Assembly (NCBI GenBank): GCA_021792045.1
Contig: JAJYVJ010000098.1
Location: forward strand, 1-6,514
DNA length: 6,514 nt
Direction of reading: 5' to 3'
From: Thermoplasmata archaeon
GTDB lineage: Archaea; Thermoplasmatota; Thermoplasmata; Thermoplasmatales; Thermoplasmataceae
In this document: positions 1 to 5,758 of the stretch, piece by piece
How positions within the stretch are numbered: the stretch's first letter is position 1
How the letters are laid out: every line of letters starts with the position of its first letter
The notes under the pieces: model-generated
The model's database searches: none
The model's input: only the letters and a program-made list of their open reading frames with translations
Told to the model about the DNA's origin: nothing
Made by a program: the position numbers and the translations under genes

Positions 1-54
1 CTTATTTTCTATACTCTTCCTCTTTCTCTCAAGATCCCTCTTTCCCAGTCCCAT
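1..54 (-). CDS. possible N-terminal fragment of a gene truncated by the window edge
   Basis: On the minus strand an ATG at 54-52 opens 18 codons that run to base 1 without a stop. The product is very basic and charged, beginning MGLGKRDLERKRKS. A TATA-like element (CAAATTATAG, minus strand, 84-75) is centred about 25 bases upstream of the ATG, the spacing expected for a leaderless archaeal message. The same frame stays open upstream to a stop at 177-175 but has no other ATG there. The fragment is too short to assign a family, and an 18-codon open stretch can occur by chance. I infer a real gene mainly from the promoter spacing. Confidence 0.35.
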   Translation of the reverse strand, partial: MGLGKRDLERKRKSIENK

Positions 55-74
55 ATTTATATAATATATTCCCT

Positions 75-84
75 CTATAATTTG
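75..84 (-). promoter_or_regulatory. TATA-like box for the left-edge minus-strand gene
   Basis: The minus strand reads CAAATTATAG, about 25 bases ahead of the ATG at 54. The neighbouring stretch 55-70 is nearly pure A/T and could also act as a TATA box in either direction, so the assignment is tentative. Confidence 0.3.
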
Positions 85-251
85 TTTTGCCCGAGGATGG
101 ATGACATAGAGAATAAAAGAACAATTCCTCAAATCAAACTTGAATTCTTCCTTGAATTTCAATTCCAAAAAAAATTAACGGTGTAAATAAAAGCTTAAAA
201 ACAAAGCTTCTTGTGCAAAGTATATCGACAATAGTCGTAATACCATTCAGC

Positions 252-264
252 AAAGTATTAATAT
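252..264 (+). promoter_or_regulatory. TATA-like box for the small gene at 286
   Basis: The sequence AAAGTATTAATAT is centred about 27 bases before the ATG at 286. This places the expected transcription start at or next to the start codon, so the message would be leaderless. The geometry favours the ATG at 286 over the in-frame GTG at 265, which almost touches this box. Other A/T-rich candidates lie further upstream (CTTAAAAA near 194-201). Confidence 0.4.
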
Positions 265-285
265 GTGAAATCATTGGTTTCTATA

Positions 286-468
286 ATGTCAGACACAAAC
301 ATCAAAAATAGTTATTCTGATGCTGTTAGAGGTAAGAATCTTGGTCAGACTAAGAATTTAACTCAAATAATCGGAGAATATTCACAACAGAATAAAAATA
401 AGGTGTTTCCAGTCTCGAAACCTGACGATGAGCTGAGCCATTATTATTATCATGGAAATGCGGATTAA
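286..468 (+). CDS. small hydrophilic protein of unknown function (60 aa)
   Basis: I do not recognise this protein. From the ATG at 286 it is 60 residues, soluble in character and rich in Asn, Ser, Lys and Asp. It has no cysteine, no membrane segment and no signal peptide. The C-terminal third holds a Lys-Pro-Asp-Asp-Glu stretch followed by a His-Tyr-Tyr-Tyr-His cluster. An in-frame GTG at 265 would add seven residues, but the TATA-like box at 252-264 sits 27 bases before the ATG, so I prefer the ATG. The gene converges on the regulator at 538-1326, leaving 69 bases between the two stop codons. An ORF of this size can arise by chance, so conservation in relatives would be the deciding evidence. 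Confidence 0.45.
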   Translation: MSDTNIKNSYSDAVRGKNLGQTKNLTQIIGEYSQQNKNKVFPVSKPDDELSHYYYHGNAD

Positions 469-537
469 CCCTTCCTTAAGTTTTAGTATCAAGGCAATAT
501 GCTGAGATCTACAAACAGAATTCCCAAGATCAAGCTT

Positions 538-1326
538 TTACTTGACCCCTATGCTGTTAAATTCATAATCATAAACGACCATTACCTGTGCTTCAGGATC
601 AATATTTCTGACATTTTGAATGATCTGGCGTGCGTTTTTCATATTATTTGAATATGAGACGGCAATGCCATTTCCTTTGTCCGATATAATAAGCAAAGTA
701 TGATCCCCCAATAAGGGAATGATCTCATCGATATTGGGAGAAATAAGGGAAAACAAAGTTATATCTATCTTGTTTAAATCTAATTCAGCAATTGCGTATA
801 TGACATGATCTTTCTCCATAAGATCTACGCGTCTCTTTACAAGCGAGTTTTTAATTTTTAGCTCATTGGCAATATCTGCAATTGGCATTCTGGGATCTTT
901 TGATAGCATCGAAATTATTTTCCTGTCCAGGTCGCTTATGTGCATTTTAAGGGGCCTTTGGGGTGGAATATAACGCATGACCGGTTCACCCATCTTCTTC
1001 ACGGCTTCGTCTATATACGATTGCAGAGAAGATGCATCTTTGGCAGAAAACTCGTATATCGTAATCTCCTCAAGGCATTTAAACCTGGAAATGACATGTG
1101 AGGATACGTAACTGTCATTTTTGAAAGCTGCGAATCCACTTATCATTCCAAAAAAACTTTGATTAACATGCAGTGAAAATCTCTTGATCACGCCAGATTC
1201 GAGCATTCTCGCGTATCGATAGTTTAGAGACTGCGCAGAAATACCAACTTGATTGGCTATAGTCCTAAGTGGTGTTCTGGCATTCTTTAAAAGAACAAAC
1301 GATATCTGTTTGTCAATTTCATCCAT
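538..1326 (-). CDS. Lrp/AsnC-type transcriptional regulator with two winged-helix modules
   Basis: This is a 262-residue DNA-binding protein made of two similar halves. Residues 1-49 form an AsnC-type winged helix starting with the classic MDEIDKQI pattern, with the likely recognition helix at 27-41. Residues 50-118 alternate strands and helices like the Lrp ligand-binding (RAM) domain. A proline-rich linker (121-127) leads to a second winged helix (131-176, starting SDLDRKIISML, recognition helix about 156-170) and a second RAM-like segment (177-255). Ordinary Lrp proteins are about 150 residues with one such module, so this is a tandem fusion or duplication. It probably acts as a transcription factor responding to a small molecule; the ligand cannot be read from the sequence. 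It lies 156 bases downstream of the transporter gene on the same strand and may regulate it or itself. Siroheme decarboxylase (AhbA/AhbB) shares the fold, but I see no resemblance beyond the general pattern. Confidence 0.9.
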   Translation of the reverse strand: MDEIDKQISFVLLKNARTPLRTIANQVGISAQSLNYRYARMLESGVIKRFSLHVNQSFFGMISGFAAFKNDSYVSSHVISRFKCLEEITIYEFSAKDASSLQSYIDEAVKKMGEPVMRYIPPQRPLKMHISDLDRKIISMLSKDPRMPIADIANELKIKNSLVKRRVDLMEKDHVIYAIAELDLNKIDITLFSLISPNIDEIIPLLGDHTLLIISDKGNGIAVSYSNNMKNARQIIQNVRNIDPEAQVMVVYDYEFNSIGVK

Positions 1327-1347
1327 GCAGGTCTGTTAAATATATGC

Positions 1348-1360
1348 CGTATTTTGAGTT
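1348..1360 (-). promoter_or_regulatory. weak TATA-like box for the Lrp-type regulator
   Basis: The minus strand reads ACTCAAAATACGG, centred about 28 bases before the ATG at 1326, which fits a leaderless start. A better TATA match (CATATATTTAAC, 1346-1335) lies only about 10-20 bases before the ATG and would place the transcription start inside the gene. The choice between them is uncertain. Confidence 0.3.
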
Positions 1361-1438
1361 TTTGGTCAGAGGTCTAAGAACCTGCGCAAACAATCGTGAA
1401 TCACAAATTAGGTACGGTTACAAAATGATCAACTCCAG

Positions 1439-1457
1439 CATTCACGGCATTTGAATG
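1439..1457 (-). terminator. small inverted repeat downstream of the transporter gene, possible 3'-end structure
   Basis: CATTCA at 1439-1444 and TGAATG at 1452-1457 form a perfect six-pair stem with a seven-base loop, 26-44 bases past the transporter stop codon. On the minus strand it is followed about 12 bases later by a short T-rich stretch (CATTTTG). Archaeal termination depends mainly on T-tracts, and this one is poor, so the element may instead be chance or a regulator site. Confidence 0.2.
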
Positions 1458-1482
1458 TCGCCCATGATTGTCCGAAATTAAT

Positions 1483-4095
1483 TCACTGCCTAGAACTTCT
1501 TGAAAATATGGACAACATAGCAGGAAAGAAGAATGTTCTTATCACGAAAGTGTCAAGAAGGAGCGAGACGATGAACGCTATCCCCAGCTGCTCCAAGAAC
1601 CCTGATGGAATAAAGGTGAGCACTCCCAGAGATGCGGCGAGTATCAGTCCCAGAGATGTCACGACTTTTCCGGATCCTACCATTCCACGGGCTATACCAG
1701 TTTGAGTCCCGTGGCTGCTAATCTCTTCTCTTATCCTCGAGAAAATAAAGACGGAATAATCGTTCCCAAGAGACATCAAAATGACGAACAGTATAATTGG
1801 TATTAAATATATCAGCGCCTGGTGCAACAGATAATTAGAAATAATGTATAGAATAGAGGTCGTCCAGCTGATACTAATAAAGACACCAAGAATTGATATA
1901 ATCGGATATTTCACTGATCTGAAAGCAATCAGTAGAATGATTGCAATTGCTGCAACAATCAGAATAGCAAGTTCTGTGTATATCTTCTGATTCTCAATTT
2001 TCTGGTCAATCACAGAGGATGTGATTCCACCCACTATGATAGAATTGTTACTCCTGAGTAACTGAACAAGGTTCTGTGCTTGATCAGAATATGGATTGTA
2101 ATCTGAATATACGAGAAAATAAGCATAATGTCCACCGTCAACCACAAAGGACGAAATTGCCAAACCAGAAGTTATATTATTATGATAAGGTCCGATTATG
2201 TTGTCAACTCCTGGCGTTTCATTCAAGAAGGAGGACATTGCCTGAAGTTTTAATAAATCAGTGTTGGAATAATTATCTGGAGTATAGGCAGAATTCAAAG
2301 GAACAATCACTTCAATTGGATAAAGTATGTTGGTGCCAAAATCCTGCTGTAGTTGATTTAACCCTCTCACACTGGATAAGTTTCCTGGGAGTCCTGTGTT
2401 AAAATCATATGTAGTAGGGATTGTGAAGAAAAAGTACATTGCAGGAGCTGCTATTAAAAGTATAATTGCAACCACAGTGAACTTTCTCCTTGTTGAAATG
2501 TCTGATGTTTTATAGAAAATGGAAGATCTGTGGTAGTCCTTTTCCAAAGGTTTCATGCCCCTTTTCATGAATATCCCAGGTCCGAGGGTCTTGAGTATAA
2601 ACGGAAATATTGAAACCTCCATTACAACAGTGAGAGCTATTGATATAGCCAGTACAGATCCCCATGCGCCAAAACCCGGAACTATTGAAAACATACCCAA
2701 ACTTACGGCCACTGACATTCCGCTCACCAGCACTGCCTTACCTGCTCTCTCAACAGCTATTTCAACAGCCTCGTCCTTGTTCTTTCCTTCCCTTAATTCC
2801 TGGCGAAAACGAGCCAGCACGAACACAAGATAGTCTGTAGACACCCCGAGAATTACAGCTGTAAGCGTGTAATTTACGACATAGTTTACGGTGTGGAAAA
2901 TAAACCCGGAAATAAAAATGGAGATATAGCCCAGAGCAGTGGCCAAAGAGACGATTATGAGTGTGAGTATAGAAGCTTTATAGGACACAAGAGTCAGAAG
3001 AACCGCGATCGCAAGGACCACGAATATTAAAGCGAATGCTATACCAGCGCTACTAGTGACCTGCTGTGTCTGATAAGCGATTGCTCCTTCGCCGGTTACA
3101 ACCGCATTTGAACCAAAGAATTCCTGTGCCAAAGATATAATCTTAGGAGTAGCAGACTGAGAGGGGCTTGAACCGTTTTTATAAATATAGTTAACAGGAG
3201 AGTTGAAATCTATTGTGACAATAAACGCAGTAGAATTTTTGTCAACAAAAGTATTCATTAACGACTGAGGGGCATCTTCTAAACCAAATTTTGCGATATA
3301 ATAATAACCCGGATCAGAAGAATGCAAATCAGAAATGACCATCGGTCCCGTAATATCAAAACTAGTATTCTTATCAATCAGGTCTGCGACAAAATTCGGC
3401 AATGCGGGGCGGTAATTCAAAAGAGTCGTATAATTTAAGATCTGATCTGTGAGAGAGAGGTTGCCGTACGCTGAAACTGCTGATGAATATACAGAAGCTT
3501 CCACTGCAGCAAAAGGGGTACTATAATTTCCGGATGATATTGATTTGTTCAGAGTTTCCAAAAACATTCTTTGGTAAGAAGAATTGTTGTATCCTGCGCC
3601 GTAAGCGCTCTCCATAATTGCCGATTTGGAAAAACCGACTTTGGACCAATTGGAATAAAATGCTGAGGGGAATTCGTAAATTAGGCCGGAAGTACTGTTT
3701 GCTTCACCGAAGAGTTCTTGAATTGAAGTGTGCAATGGCAGCAACTCTCTGTTAAGTAAATCCGCGTATGTAGTAAACGGAGAGGAAGTGGAAGTCAGGT
3801 TTCCTACACCCGAATGACTCAGTGCATTCTGAAATGAGATGGTCGAATTCACGAGATTTAAAGATCCATATGGAATTTCATTAACAAGCACTATTAGACT
3901 CTGATTCTGTGCTGATACGTTGGCGAGTATCTGAGAGGCTATTGCAGACTCAGTGTTGGTGGCAGAGGAAGATGAGGAGCTGTATGAAATATAATTAGAA
4001 TAAGTGGTTATTGCGGGTATACTAACAATAAAGGCAATTATCCATATTATCACAATAATCTTTCGTCTCTTGATAAGAGTCTTCGATATGTTCAC
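1483..4095 (-). CDS. MMPL/RND-superfamily membrane transporter (870 aa)
   Basis: This is a large proton-driven-type exporter of the MMPL branch of the RND superfamily; the substrate is unknown (lipids, hydrophobic compounds or drugs in relatives). Numbering from the GTG at 4095: TM1 about 12-32, a large outer domain to about 349, TM2-TM6 about 350-503, a cytoplasmic linker, TM7 about 538-560, a second outer domain to about 705, and TM8-TM12 about 706-861. Both halves carry the Asp-Tyr pair of the proton relay known from MmpL3: D421-Y422 (STDYLVF) and D779-Y780 (GNDYSVF). The frame extends upstream to a TTG at 4206, adding 37 residues. I reject that extension because the family begins just before TM1, the TATA-like box at 4113-4123 lies inside it, and it holds the only two cysteines of the whole frame. 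The two outer domains contain 20 N-X-S/T sequons. No partner protein is adjacent. Confidence 0.92.
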   Translation of the reverse strand: MNISKTLIKRRKIIVIIWIIAFIVSIPAITTYSNYISYSSSSSSATNTESAIASQILANVSAQNQSLIVLVNEIPYGSLNLVNSTISFQNALSHSGVGNLTSTSSPFTTYADLLNRELLPLHTSIQELFGEANSTSGLIYEFPSAFYSNWSKVGFSKSAIMESAYGAGYNNSSYQRMFLETLNKSISSGNYSTPFAAVEASVYSSAVSAYGNLSLTDQILNYTTLLNYRPALPNFVADLIDKNTSFDITGPMVISDLHSSDPGYYYIAKFGLEDAPQSLMNTFVDKNSTAFIVTIDFNSPVNYIYKNGSSPSQSATPKIISLAQEFFGSNAVVTGEGAIAYQTQQVTSSAGIAFALIFVVLAIAVLLTLVSYKASILTLIIVSLATALGYISIFISGFIFHTVNYVVNYTLTAVILGVSTDYLVFVLARFRQELREGKNKDEAVEIAVERAGKAVLVSGMSVAVSLGMFSIVPGFGAWGSVLAISIALTVVMEVSIFPFILKTLGPGIFMKRGMKPLEKDYHRSSIFYKTSDISTRRKFTVVAIILLIAAPAMYFFFTIPTTYDFNTGLPGNLSSVRGLNQLQQDFGTNILYPIEVIVPLNSAYTPDNYSNTDLLKLQAMSSFLNETPGVDNIIGPYHNNITSGLAISSFVVDGGHYAYFLVYSDYNPYSDQAQNLVQLLRSNNSIIVGGITSSVIDQKIENQKIYTELAILIVAAIAIILLIAFRSVKYPIISILGVFISISWTTSILYIISNYLLHQALIYLIPIILFVILMSLGNDYSVFIFSRIREEISSHGTQTGIARGMVGSGKVVTSLGLILAASLGVLTFIPSGFLEQLGIAFIVSLLLDTFVIRTFFFPAMLSIFSRSSRQ

Positions 4096-4112
4096 GAATG
4101 ACGATAGGTAAT

Positions 4113-4123
4113 GAATTATTAAG
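4113..4123 (-). promoter_or_regulatory. TATA-like box for the transporter gene
   Basis: The minus strand reads CTTAATAATTC, centred about 23 bases before the GTG at 4095. This supports a leaderless message starting at that GTG. I see no Shine-Dalgarno sequence before the GTG. Confidence 0.4.
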
Positions 4124-4258
4124 AACTGATAAAATAATTTTTTACAGATTTCACCAAACAGCTCTTTTCTTTCCACCCTCGAAGATAATGCGCAAATCCC
4201 AAGCAAAATCTGGACTCATTCATGAAGATAAGGTATTGAGGCAATAACTCTGTTTGGG

Positions 4259-4270
4259 ATAAATTGTAAA
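4259..4270 (+). promoter_or_regulatory. TATA-like box for the eIF2B-family gene
   Basis: ATAAATTGTAAA is centred about 31 bases before the ATG at 4296. The spacing fits a leaderless or nearly leaderless transcript. The bases directly before the ATG (GTGTAACTG) show no Shine-Dalgarno motif. Confidence 0.35.
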
Positions 4271-4295
4271 TCGCCCGTTCTTATTGGTGTAACTG

Positions 4296-5111
4296 ATGAA
4301 CAGGAAGCAGTTACTTCTCTCGAAATTGCAGAATGACAGGATTCATGGGTCTTCGTGGTATTACGATCAGGCCACAGCATATATGACAGGTTCAAGAGGA
4401 ATTGAAATTAATGACAGACTGAATGATTTGGGAAAAATCAGACCCAAAATGGGGTCAATCCAGAACGTTATATCATCTTTAAGGGGATCAGTCCACGAGG
4501 ATGATTTCAAATCCAGACTGCAGAGACTGTCGGAGTACAAGCAGAAAGTTGTGAATGAACTGGCCAAAAATCTTTCACATGTTGCCAATTCCTATATCAT
4601 TACCATTAGTAACAGTTCTGCAGTTCTTTTATATATATCCATTGTAAGGCCAAAGATTGTTTACCTCATGGAATCTAGACCTGGAACTGAGTACAGAAGC
4701 GCTTATAGAATGTACTCAAAATATTCAGAGGTAAGAGTTATCAAGGACACCATGGCATATACGTTCATACAAAAAGGTATTCCGGTAGTGACAGGTGCAG
4801 ATGGTATATTCAGTTCCGGATATCTTATAAACAAGGTTGGGACAGCACAAATACTTGCAAGTTCGAAACTGTCAGGAATGAAATCTTATGTCATTATCGA
4901 GTCATATAAAGCTTCAGAAGAGGTAATTGACAAAGATAATGCAGGAAGCACACCACTCCAGACAGATTTTCTTATACAGGATCTTTTTGAAAAGGTACCT
5001 TTGGACTGGCTGGATTTCCTAGTGACCGATGCCGGTGTTTTTCACAATCCTGATAGAAGCACGATTTCAAGAATGATAGATAAGTTCAGAAGATATATCT
5101 CCTCCAATTGA
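4296..5111 (+). CDS. eIF2B alpha/beta/delta - ribose-1,5-bisphosphate isomerase family protein, atypical
   Basis: This 271-residue soluble protein belongs to the family that includes eIF2B regulatory subunits, methylthioribose-1-phosphate isomerase (MtnA) and archaeal ribose-1,5-bisphosphate isomerase of the AMP-degradation pathway. A helical N-terminal region (1-95) precedes the Rossmann-like domain. That domain shows the sugar-phosphate/nucleotide-binding landmarks ESRPG (126-130), GAD (167-169), NKVGT (179-183) and a following ESYK (202-205). The GAD aspartate probably matches the catalytic Asp of the isomerases. The segment that reads THCxS in isomerases is TISNSS here (103-108), so the catalytic Cys position is Ser105, and the protein has no cysteine at all. 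It is also shorter than typical isomerases (about 300-350). It may therefore be a non-catalytic, eIF2B-like regulatory or binding protein, or an enzyme with altered chemistry. It is divergent from the transporter and 127 bases before the mscL-like gene, which has its own promoter. Confidence 0.85.
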   Translation: MNRKQLLLSKLQNDRIHGSSWYYDQATAYMTGSRGIEINDRLNDLGKIRPKMGSIQNVISSLRGSVHEDDFKSRLQRLSEYKQKVVNELAKNLSHVANSYIITISNSSAVLLYISIVRPKIVYLMESRPGTEYRSAYRMYSKYSEVRVIKDTMAYTFIQKGIPVVTGADGIFSSGYLINKVGTAQILASSKLSGMKSYVIIESYKASEEVIDKDNAGSTPLQTDFLIQDLFEKVPLDWLDFLVTDAGVFHNPDRSTISRMIDKFRRYISSN

Positions 5112-5209
5112 CGATAAATGGCGATGGGTTTATCAACACTTTCTGATGAAATTCGTAGTTGCAGCTTGAATTTAAAAATCAATAACGAATTAACATACAA
5201 TAGAAATAA

Positions 5210-5218
5210 TATATATAA
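5210..5218 (+). promoter_or_regulatory. TATA box for the MscL gene
   Basis: TATATATAA is centred about 25 bases before the ATG at 5239, the best TATA match in the window and ideal for a leaderless transcript. A second A/T run (TTTATATATC, 5225-5234) is too close to the ATG to serve it. Another possible box (GAATTTAAAAATC, 5168-5180) lies further upstream. Confidence 0.55.
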
Positions 5219-5238
5219 TTGAATTTTATATATCAAAT

Positions 5239-5610
5239 ATGGCAACTGAGGATCAAATCCTTGAGGAATTGAAAAAGATTAGTTCTCTGCTAGAACCAAA
5301 ACCTGCGCCACCTCCTCCAAAGAAGGGAATGGTCAATCAACTCAAAGATTTCTTTTCACAATATAAAGTCCTTGGAATGGCCGTTGCATTCATACTTGGT
5401 CTTTACCTCGGAGCACTGGTTCAGGCTCTTGTTACAGATATCCTTATGCCAATAATTCAATACGCAACCCCTCCGGGCGTAGTATGGCAGAGTATCTCCA
5501 TCGGGCCGTTTCTGGTTGGGCAATTTACCGCTGCCCTCGTCACATTTCTGTTAGTCGTATTGATTGTATTTTTTGTTGTCAAAGTGGCGGAGAGGGCCAA
5601 GATTAAATAA
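5239..5610 (+). CDS. mscL: MscL-type large-conductance mechanosensitive channel, N-terminally extended
   Basis: This small membrane channel opens under membrane tension and releases solutes during hypo-osmotic shock. Of 123 residues, 1-20 look like a charged amphipathic helix (EDQILEELKKISSLLE), 21-30 are a Pro/Lys linker (KPAPPPPKKG), 34-41 are the short amphipathic N-helix, TM1 is about 44-71 and TM2 about 91-116. TM1 aligns without gaps to the E. coli MscL pore helix and ends in the family signature TDILMP (66-71). The glycines matching E. coli G26 and G30 are kept (G54, G58). The gate residues L19 and V23 correspond to M47 and F51, so the pore constriction may be bulkier. The periplasmic loop is short. 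Only seven residues follow TM2, so the usual C-terminal helix bundle is missing. The ATG start is supported by the TATA box 25 bases upstream. The family assignment is firm; channel properties are inferred. Confidence 0.88.
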   Translation: MATEDQILEELKKISSLLEPKPAPPPPKKGMVNQLKDFFSQYKVLGMAVAFILGLYLGALVQALVTDILMPIIQYATPPGVVWQSISIGPFLVGQFTAALVTFLLVVLIVFFVVKVAERAKIK

Positions 5611-5630
5611 GTGGTATAGCAAACCGCTTA
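5608..5630 (+). other. stem-loop overlapping the mscL stop codon
   Basis: TAAGTGG (5608-5614) pairs with CCGCTTA (5624-5630) to give a seven-pair stem with one G-U pair and a nine-base loop. The first three bases are the mscL stop codon. No T-tract follows, so it is not a classical terminator. It could protect or mark the 3' end of the message, or be coincidental. Confidence 0.3.
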
Positions 5631-5737
5631 CAGATGGCATGAATCTTTCAGGACATCAGAAGCCGTCTAACGCAAATGTGGAATAACTAGACATCTTTAT
5701 CAAATAGATGAAAGCCTTGAGAAAAGTTTGGGAGAAT

Positions 5738-5749
5738 AAATCATATATC
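5738..5749 (+). promoter_or_regulatory. TATA-like box for the DUF72 gene
   Basis: AAATCATATATC is centred around 5745. By the spacing seen at the other genes, transcription would begin near 5770, which coincides with a GTG at 5769-5771. That GTG is one base out of frame with the DUF72 reading frame. Confidence 0.45.
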
Positions 5750-5758
5750 TGTAAATGA

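Larger units (their letters stand above)
4096..4295. other. divergent intergenic region between the transporter and the eIF2B-family gene
   Basis: This 200-base spacer holds the promoters of two genes read in opposite directions. Besides the two TATA-like boxes it has a seven-base inverted repeat, ATCCCAA (4196-4202) and TTGGGAT (4254-4260), with 51 bases between the arms. That could be two half-sites for a regulator or chance. I see no RNA gene or additional ORF with support. Confidence 0.4.

Noticed and set aside
139..158. Direct repeat CTTGAATT (139-146 and 151-158)
   Set aside because: Only two eight-base copies in A/T-rich DNA; no array or known site type.
97..186. 29-codon plus-strand ORF (MDDIENKRTIPQ...) after an A/T-rich stretch
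   Set aside because: Too short, no recognisable pattern, low-complexity Phe/Glu/Gln/Lys end that reflects a local CTTGAATT repeat, and it overlaps the open minus-strand frame.
1396..1404. Palindrome GTGAATCAC upstream of the Lrp-type gene, possible operator
   Set aside because: Arms of only four bases, not at the promoter, and no second copy noticed near the transporter promoter.
1451..2833. Plus-strand open frames opposite the transporter (1451-1705, 2076-2402, 2555-2833)
   Set aside because: They are antisense shadows of a clearly coding minus-strand gene and show no family features.
5042..5245. Minus-strand frame with a hydrophobic segment across the mscL promoter
   Set aside because: It overlaps the 3' end of the eIF2B-family gene and an A/T-rich promoter; the hydrophobic residues come from the A/T composition.
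5611..5737. Search for a tRNA or small RNA between mscL and the DUF72 gene
   Set aside because: No T-loop-like GTTCRANTC motif or cloverleaf arms seen; apart from the stem-loop at the stop codon nothing is supported.
5708..5758. ATG at 5708 in the DUF72 frame, 16 codons ending at TGA 5756, as the original start with a nonsense mutation
   Set aside because: DUF72 proteins normally begin just before the VGxSGW motif, and the TATA-like box lies inside this stretch, so the extension is not needed.
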